Shown here: positions 60,007 through 64,000 of the stretch, piece after piece
Numbering within the stretch: the stretch's first letter is position 1
Layout of the letters: every line of letters begins with the position of its first letter
Origin: RBG-13-51-18 sp050014095
GTDB taxonomy: Bacteria; Chloroflexota; Dehalococcoidia; Dehalococcoidales; RBG-16-60-22
Assembly (NCBI GenBank): GCA_050014095.1
Contig: JBEKDZ010000002.1
Coordinates: forward strand, 62,001 to 126,000
Reading direction: 5' to 3'
DNA: 64,000 nucleotides
Position numbers and translations under genes: made by a program
Notes under the pieces: generated by a model
Databases searched by the model: none
What the model was told of the DNA's origin: nothing
What the model saw: only the letters and a program-made list of their open reading frames with translations

Positions 60007-60041
60007 AAGGAGCGGTGTATTTATCCCGCTCCTTTTTATTT
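60007..60041 (+). terminator. Rho-independent terminator after rpmE
   Basis: AAGGAGCGG (60007-60015), 10-base loop, CCGCTCCTT (60026-60034), then TTTATTT. A 9-bp stem with T-run ends the rplU-rpmA-rpmE transcript. Confidence 0.93.
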
Positions 60042-60051
60042 GAACGACAAT

Positions 60052-60196
60052 AAAATCCTCCTTCGTCCTCCTTTAAAAAGGGGGACGAAATGTTGGACTA
60101 AAAATAAGTGTGGAATATATAATAATATCATCGTCTCCCTTTGGTAAAGGGATTCATCCTGAAGGATTCTTCCTGAAGGAGAATGAGAAGGATTTT
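60052..60196. repeat. MITE-like repeat, family B, copy 3
   Basis: AAAATCC at 60052 and GGATTTT ending at 60196 bound CCTCCTTTAAAAAGGGGGACGA and ATCGTCTCCCTTTGGTAAAG, with TATAATAATATC between. A short GATTCATCCTGAAGGATTC palindrome is inserted on the right. Confidence 0.85.
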
Positions 60197-60204
60197 AATC
60201 TGGA

Positions 60205-61107
60205 ATGCCAGAGCAAAAAAAGTATAACTACGGCGGCCAGGCTGTTATCGAAGGCGTGATGATACGCGGTCGCACGGCGAGAGTAACCGCCGTGCGCCGT
60301 CCCAATGGTGAAATCGCCACTGATGTCAAGCCCCTGCCTTCCTCAACTACGAGCTGGGCGCGACGCACACCACTGATACGCGGCGTGGTCGTTCTTATCG
60401 AGGCGATGGTGCTGGGCATTCAGAGCCTATTTTATTCCGCCAATGTTGCCATGGAAGAAGAGGATGAGCAAATCTCCTCCAAAGCTCTCTGGGGCATGAT
60501 GGCGGTGTCGGTGATATTGGTAGTTCTGCTGTTCTTTGTCGCGCCGCTATTCCTGACCAAGCTAGTAAATACCTATCTACCGAACTCACTGGTTTTCAAT
60601 ATCGTCGAAGGGTTGATACGTGGAGTAATATTTCTGGGTTATTTAAAACTTATATCATACATGCCGGATATCAAACGTGTTTTCACCTACCACGGAGCCG
60701 AGCATAAAGCGGTTAACGCTTACGAAGCCGGTGTGCCGATGGAGGTTAATGCCATAAAATCTTACAGTCGGGCGCACGTGCGCTGCGGCACCAGCTTTCT
60801 GTTCCTAGTATTGATTATCGCCATCATCGTTTTTAGTCTCGTAGGAGTATGGGACCTGTGGCTGATGGTGCTATCGCGGATAGTGCTGATACCGGTGATT
60901 ATGGGACTGGGATATGAAGTAATCTACTTCGGTGCCAAACACGCTAAAAACCGGCTGATGAAAATCGCGCTGGCGCCGGGTCTATGGCTGCAGTCCTTGA
61001 CCACTGGCGAGCCGGACGATAAACAGCTGGAAGTAGCGATAGCCGCCATGAACAAGACAGTAGAAGTAGACCTTGCGGAGGAAGCGGCCAAAGCCGCAAG
61101 TACCTAG
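60205..61107 (+). CDS. DUF1385 membrane protein (YqhQ-like)
   Basis: A 300-residue protein with the DUF1385 start YGGQAVIEGVMIRG, about five hydrophobic helices and the central motif FTYHGAEHKAVNAYEAG followed by SRAHVRCGTSF. Function unknown; homologues are often linked to rpmE and prfA, as the rpmE proximity here shows. ATG at 60205 lies 8 bases after the end of a family B repeat. Confidence 0.92.
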   Translation: MPEQKKYNYGGQAVIEGVMIRGRTARVTAVRRPNGEIATDVKPLPSSTTSWARRTPLIRGVVVLIEAMVLGIQSLFYSANVAMEEEDEQISSKALWGMMAVSVILVVLLFFVAPLFLTKLVNTYLPNSLVFNIVEGLIRGVIFLGYLKLISYMPDIKRVFTYHGAEHKAVNAYEAGVPMEVNAIKSYSRAHVRCGTSFLFLVLIIAIIVFSLVGVWDLWLMVLSRIVLIPVIMGLGYEVIYFGAKHAKNRLMKIALAPGLWLQSLTTGEPDDKQLEVAIAAMNKTVEVDLAEEAAKAAST

Positions 61108-61130
61108 TTGCAAAAAGTGACACTATTAAT

Positions 61131-61231
61131 AATCTCCTCTCCCCAGCGTGGGAGAGGATTAAGATGAGGGGGGCTTTAACTCCTGCTTACATTTCACCCT
61201 CACCTAACCTCTCCCATCGAGGGAGAGGTAT
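61131..61231. repeat. Family D repeat region
   Basis: CCTCTCCCCAGCGTGGGAGAGG and CTCTCCCATCGAGGGAGAG hairpins separated by about 60 bases, related to 40375-40507. They fill the gap between convergent DUF1385 and hisI and may terminate both. Confidence 0.75.
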
Positions 61232-61262
61232 CTTAACGTTGACTTGTGTAAGTAAGGACTAG

Positions 61263-61589
61263 TTAAAGGTCATCCTCGGTCAACCCTCGATAGAAACAGG
61301 TCTTATTGCCGGTGTGACAAACCGGCCCCGTAGGATTAGCGGATACCAGCAACGAATTATTCTCGCAGTTATATTTGATACTCTTTACTTTAATGATATT
61401 GCCGGAGGTATCGCCTTTGTGCCATATCTCCTGCCGGCTGCGACTCCAAAACGTAACCTCCCCGCTTTTCATCGTGCGGCGTAGGGATTCTTCATTCATA
61501 AAGCCCAGCATCAACACCTCGCCGGTAGTGGCATCCTGAATAACGGCGGGGATTAGCCCTTTTTCATCAAACTTAATGTTTTTTATCAT
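61263..61589 (-). CDS. hisI: Phosphoribosyl-AMP cyclohydrolase
   Basis: Third step of histidine synthesis, 108 residues. Metal and active-site features are FWSRSRQEIWHKGDTSGN, VKSIKYNCENNSLL and the Cys pair in GPVCHTGNKTCFY. No HisE domain is fused. AGGAGG precedes the ATG. It follows hisA on the same strand by 18 bases. Confidence 0.96.
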   Translation of the reverse strand: MIKNIKFDEKGLIPAVIQDATTGEVLMLGFMNEESLRRTMKSGEVTFWSRSRQEIWHKGDTSGNIIKVKSIKYNCENNSLLVSANPTGPVCHTGNKTCFYRGLTEDDL

Positions 61590-61607
61590 CTACATCCTCC
61601 TAATCCC

Positions 61608-62321
61608 CTAGCTAAGAGCGTTAAGCGCCTCTTTTAAGTCAATATCGCCGGTATAAAGCGCTTTGCCGATGATAGCGCCTTCGGCGCCGAGCTTTTGCAG
61701 CACTTTTAGATGGTTGAGCGAAGATATACCACCGGCGGCGATAACGGGGAGTCCAAGCTCATCAATAAATGCGGATATCGCCGCGAAATTCGGTTCCGTT
61801 AGCGTGCCGTCCCGCTCGATATCGGTATAGATAAAGCGACGGACGCCCTTTTTCGCCATGGATTCTGCCAACTCCAAGGCTGTCAATCCGGTTTCTTTTA
61901 TCCAGCCACGTGTCGCAATCAAGCCCCGTCGGGCATCAATGCCGACGATGATAGATTCCTGGTAGCGGCGGCAAGCCTCGGTAACGAGCTGCGGGTCTTC
62001 TACCGCCGCCGTGCCGAGGATAACGCGGTCGATGCCAGTTTTCAGCAGCGCCTCGATGGTCTCCATCCGGCGGATGCCCCCGCCCAGTTGGACCGGTATA
62101 AGCATCGCCTCGGCAATATTCCTGATTATTGTCATGTTGCCGATTTCTCCCGTAGCCGCACCATCGAGGTCAACGATATGGAGGCGTGGCGCGCCCAGCG
62201 ACTGCCATTTTAAAGCTACGTCCAGCGGTTCGTCAGAGAAGACCGTTTCCCGCTGATAGTCTCCCTGAAAAAGTCGTACACACCGGCCCCCACGTAAATC
62301 TATCGAAGGTATAATATCGAT
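61608..62321 (-). CDS. hisA: ProFAR isomerase HisA, probable AUC start codon
   Basis: Fourth step of histidine synthesis, a TIM-barrel isomerase of 237 residues. IIPSIDLRGGRCVRLFQGDY at the N-terminus carries catalytic Asp8, then QLGGGIRRMETIE, and DIERDGTL. In frame, TGA at 62327-62325 and AAA precede ATC at 62321, and no ATG/GTG/TTG occurs until 62135, which would remove 62 conserved residues. AGAGG lies 6 bases before the ATC, giving (M)DIIPSIDL as in other HisA proteins. AUC start is the simplest reading; a sequencing error is the alternative. Confidence 0.95.
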   Translation of the reverse strand: MDIIPSIDLRGGRCVRLFQGDYQRETVFSDEPLDVALKWQSLGAPRLHIVDLDGAATGEIGNMTIIRNIAEAMLIPVQLGGGIRRMETIEALLKTGIDRVILGTAAVEDPQLVTEACRRYQESIIVGIDARRGLIATRGWIKETGLTALELAESMAKKGVRRFIYTDIERDGTLTEPNFAAISAFIDELGLPVIAAGGISSLNHLKVLQKLGAEGAIIGKALYTGDIDLKEALNALS

Positions 62322-62414
62322 TTTTCACCTCTTTTAATCCCGAAATATGCTGAAATTATAGCACCTGTGACTATGTTTAAGCCACTCTGTGAAGACATTT
62401 GTAAGCTGATTACG

Positions 62415-62443
62415 TTGACAAACGGTATATAGCATGCTAAAAT
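62415..62443 (+). promoter_or_regulatory. Promoter of the pantothenate operon
   Basis: TTGACA (62415-62420), 17-base spacer, TAAAAT (62438-62443). A strong sigma-70-type promoter; transcription near 62450 gives a leader of about 150 bases. Confidence 0.85.
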
Positions 62444-62449
62444 ACATGT

Positions 62450-62556
62450 GACCATCGACCGTAAAGGCGGTGAGTCAAGAGCTGATACCTTAACAATTGT
62501 AGCGAGTCGCTTGGATCGGAAACGACCGAGACGGCAAAATCATGTAAAAACATTGA
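62450..62556 (+). ncRNA. Structured leader, candidate pan-motif RNA
   Basis: Between the promoter and a terminator lie two small hairpins of similar form: one around ACCG-TAAAGG-CGGT (62458-62471) and one around TCGG-AAACGA-CCGA (62516-62529), each bordered by GA dinucleotides. The pan RNA motif, known from panBCD leaders in Firmicutes, Chloroflexi and deltaproteobacteria, consists of such (often tandem) stem-loops with bulged adenines. The context matches; the detailed consensus cannot be checked by eye. Confidence 0.5.
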
Positions 62557-62558
62557 TG

Positions 62559-62588
62559 CCCTCTCGATTACTTTCGAGAGGGTTTTTT
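62559..62588 (+). terminator. Intrinsic terminator in the pantothenate leader
   Basis: CCCTCTCGA (62559-62567), loop TTACTT, TCGAGAGGG (62574-62582), then TTTTTT. Located upstream of the first gene, so it should act as an attenuator controlled by the leader. Confidence 0.92.
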
Positions 62589-62603
62589 GTTGAGGGTAGT
62601 AGA

Positions 62604-63461
62604 ATGCTCAAAGTAGGTTTCATCGGGGCTGGAAAAGTCGGCACCGCCCTAGCGGTTCTCCTCAACCGCAAGGGGTATACTGTGGCGGGCGTTTACGACA
62701 TCAGCCGGGCGTTCACGGAAAGACTCGCTATGTTAATCGTTAACTGCCATGTGATGTCTAACAGCCAGGAGGTAGCCGATGCCGCTGACCTCTCTTTTAT
62801 CACCCCGCCCGATGACGCTATCGAAAAAGCAGCTTCCCAGATAAAATGGACTCAAGGTAAAAGCGTCGTGCACTGCAGCGGCGCCAACTCTACCGATATC
62901 CTGGAGAGCGCCAGAAAATCCGGCGCTAATGTTGGTTGTTTCCATCCCCTGCAGACCTTTGCCAGCGTGCAGCAGGCTATCGAGAATATGCCCGGCTCGT
63001 CATTCGCCATCGAAGCCGAGGAGCCGCTGCTGGCTAATCTCCAGAAGATGGCCGTGACGCTGGATGGAAGCTGGATAAAGCTAAAAGCCAGTGATAAAGC
63101 AGCTTACCATGCCGCCGCCGTTTTCGCCAGCAACTACCTCGTTACCTTGGTTAAGATGGCAACCGACCTCTGGCAGACTTTTTCCATTCCCTCCAACGAA
63201 GCTATTAAAGCCCTTCTCCCACTGATGCGCGGCACCCTGCATAATATCGAGACTATTGGCTTGCCGCAGTGCCTTACCGGCCCTATCGCCAGGGGTGATA
63301 CCGGCACCATCCGTAAAAATCTCGAGGACATCCGTAAGAAAACCCCGGAACTACTTTTCCCTTATAAAGAGCTGGGATTACAGACGATTCCTATCGCTCA
63401 GGCTATGGGAAAACTTAATAAAAAGCAGGTCAGAGAGCTGGAAATACTATTTAGAAACTAG
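62604..63461 (+). CDS. Rossmann-fold/DUF2520 protein, candidate ketopantoate reductase
   Basis: A 285-residue dehydrogenase-like protein. N-terminal NAD(P) motif GFIGAGKVGTALAVLL (about 5-20), FITPPDDAIEKAA, and a C-terminal helical DUF2520 domain starting near HCSGANSTDIL/FHPLQTF. The frame opens at 62448 inside the leader, but ATG at 62604 with GAGGG is the natural start. It heads the panD-panB operon and no PanE is seen. The PanG-type ketopantoate reductase of Francisella is a comparable protein, so that function is suggested by context. Confidence 0.85.
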   Translation: MLKVGFIGAGKVGTALAVLLNRKGYTVAGVYDISRAFTERLAMLIVNCHVMSNSQEVADAADLSFITPPDDAIEKAASQIKWTQGKSVVHCSGANSTDILESARKSGANVGCFHPLQTFASVQQAIENMPGSSFAIEAEEPLLANLQKMAVTLDGSWIKLKASDKAAYHAAAVFASNYLVTLVKMATDLWQTFSIPSNEAIKALLPLMRGTLHNIETIGLPQCLTGPIARGDTGTIRKNLEDIRKKTPELLFPYKELGLQTIPIAQAMGKLNKKQVRELEILFRN

Positions 63462-63489
63462 AAAGATATTATTTTAAAAGGGGAAGACA

Positions 63490-63861
63490 ATGAGAATGAT
63501 GCTAAAAAGCAAGATCCACCGGGCTACCGTGACGGACGCCAACATCAACTACGAAGGCAGCATTACCATTGACAGCAAGCTGATGAAAGCCGCCGATATC
63601 CTCCCTTATGAGCAGGTGCACGTTCTTAATGTGAACAACGGCGCCCGCTTTACCACCTACGCCATCGAGGGGAGAGAAGGCAGCGGAGATATTTGCCTGA
63701 ATGGCGCCGCCGCCCGACTGGGCGTTAAAGGTGACCTCGTAATCATTTTAACGTATACTGATGTCCCCGAGGAGCAGCTAAAGGACTATAAGCCCAGGAT
63801 TGTCCATGTTAACGAAAAGAATGAAATAATTACCACGCTGGATGAAAAAATTTTCGCTTAG
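63490..63861 (+). CDS. panD: Aspartate 1-decarboxylase proenzyme
   Basis: Makes beta-alanine for pantothenate, 123 residues. Self-cleavage occurs at Gly23-Ser24 (YEGSITID), producing the pyruvoyl group. HRATVTDANINYEG, GARFTTYAIEG and NGAAARLGVKGDLVII are diagnostic. GGGGAAG precedes the ATG. Between the DUF2520 gene and panB. Confidence 0.97.
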   Translation: MRMMLKSKIHRATVTDANINYEGSITIDSKLMKAADILPYEQVHVLNVNNGARFTTYAIEGREGSGDICLNGAAARLGVKGDLVIILTYTDVPEEQLKDYKPRIVHVNEKNEIITTLDEKIFA

Positions 63862-63870
63862 AGGAATAAG

Positions 63871-64000
63871 ATGCGGGTAACGATTAGCCGGATAAAAGAG
63901 ATGAAGCAAAAGGGTGAGAAGATAGCTATGCTCACCGCTTACGATTACGTTACAGCTAAGATTGTCGACGAAGCTGGCGTGCCATTGATTCTAGTCGGAG
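63871..64000 (+). CDS. panB: Ketopantoate hydroxymethyltransferase, N-terminal part (cut by window edge)
   Basis: The first 43 codons of PanB are present: VTISRIKEMKQKGEKIAMLT then AYDYVTAKIVDEAG. The AYDY motif is diagnostic. It starts 9 bases after panD with GAGG as ribosome-binding site. Catalyses formation of ketopantoate from 2-oxoisovalerate and methylene-tetrahydrofolate. The rest lies beyond the window. Confidence 0.95.
   Translation, partial: MRVTISRIKEMKQKGEKIAMLTAYDYVTAKIVDEAGVPLILVG

Noticed and set aside
62448..62603. N-terminal extension of the DUF2520 protein
   Set aside because: It would translate the structured leader and terminator; the Rossmann motif begins right after ATG 62604.

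Overview
The window looks like chromosomal DNA from an anaerobic bacterium of the phylum Chloroflexota, most likely class Dehalococcoidia. This is inferred from gene content, not from a marker-gene search. The supporting content is a four-subunit 2-oxoacid:ferredoxin oxidoreductase, the DUF39/NIL-ferredoxin/UPF0280 homocysteine genes of anaerobes, a DapL-type lysine route, a cupin plus uroporphyrinogen-decarboxylase-family pair, rubredoxin and ferritin-like proteins next to a minimal SufBC, and several short proteins I do not recognise. No reductive dehalogenase, prophage, CRISPR array or rRNA was seen.

Layout. 1-5.8 kb: end of tpiA, miaA, dapF, dapL, hflX and a DMT permease, all on +. 6-7.1 kb: two small membrane proteins and a CAT-anticodon tRNA. 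7.1-15.9 kb: a branched-chain-type (Liv) ABC importer with two CoA ligases. Its minus-strand operon (acyl-CoA ligase, livH, livM, livK, livF, PaaK-like) begins behind a leader that can fold as an aptamer-like domain followed by a terminator. 16-25.3 kb: thioesterase, GYD protein, NarL-type two-component pair, amidohydrolase, tRNA-Gly with two tRNA-derived tandem repeats, lipoprotein metallo-beta-lactamase, glycosyltransferase with a duplicated membrane anchor, radical SAM protein and glpX. 25.3-31.5 kb: tRNA-Pro, then a seven-gene operon joining porCDAB to NuoE/NuoF/HoxU-like subunits, then tRNA-Arg. 31.5-36.9 kb: ArsB-type permease, small zinc-binding proteins, cupin plus UroD-family pair, two tRNA-Ser genes around a GIY-YIG gene. 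37-49 kb: dprA, topA, xerC, Xaa-Pro peptidase, PHP, formyltransferase, a HEPN-like gene, and aspS-tig-clpP on minus. 49-52 kb: homocysteine genes. 53-57.5 kb: Fe-S assembly and oxygen/iron defence operon. 58-64 kb: coaE, rplU-rpmA-rpmE, DUF1385, hisA-hisI, and the start of a pantothenate operon (DUF2520, panD, panB) behind a structured leader.

Two themes stand out. First, at least three genes (hflX, rplU, hisA) can only start at AUC or AUU codons. Each has a well-placed Shine-Dalgarno, an in-frame stop just upstream and no ATG/GTG/TTG before conserved sequence. A sensor kinase probably starts at CUG. Second, intergenic regions are rich in palindromic MITE/REP-like repeats of several families. 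Some contribute the last or first codons of neighbouring reading frames, and one family appears to have reshaped extra copies of tRNA-Gly.
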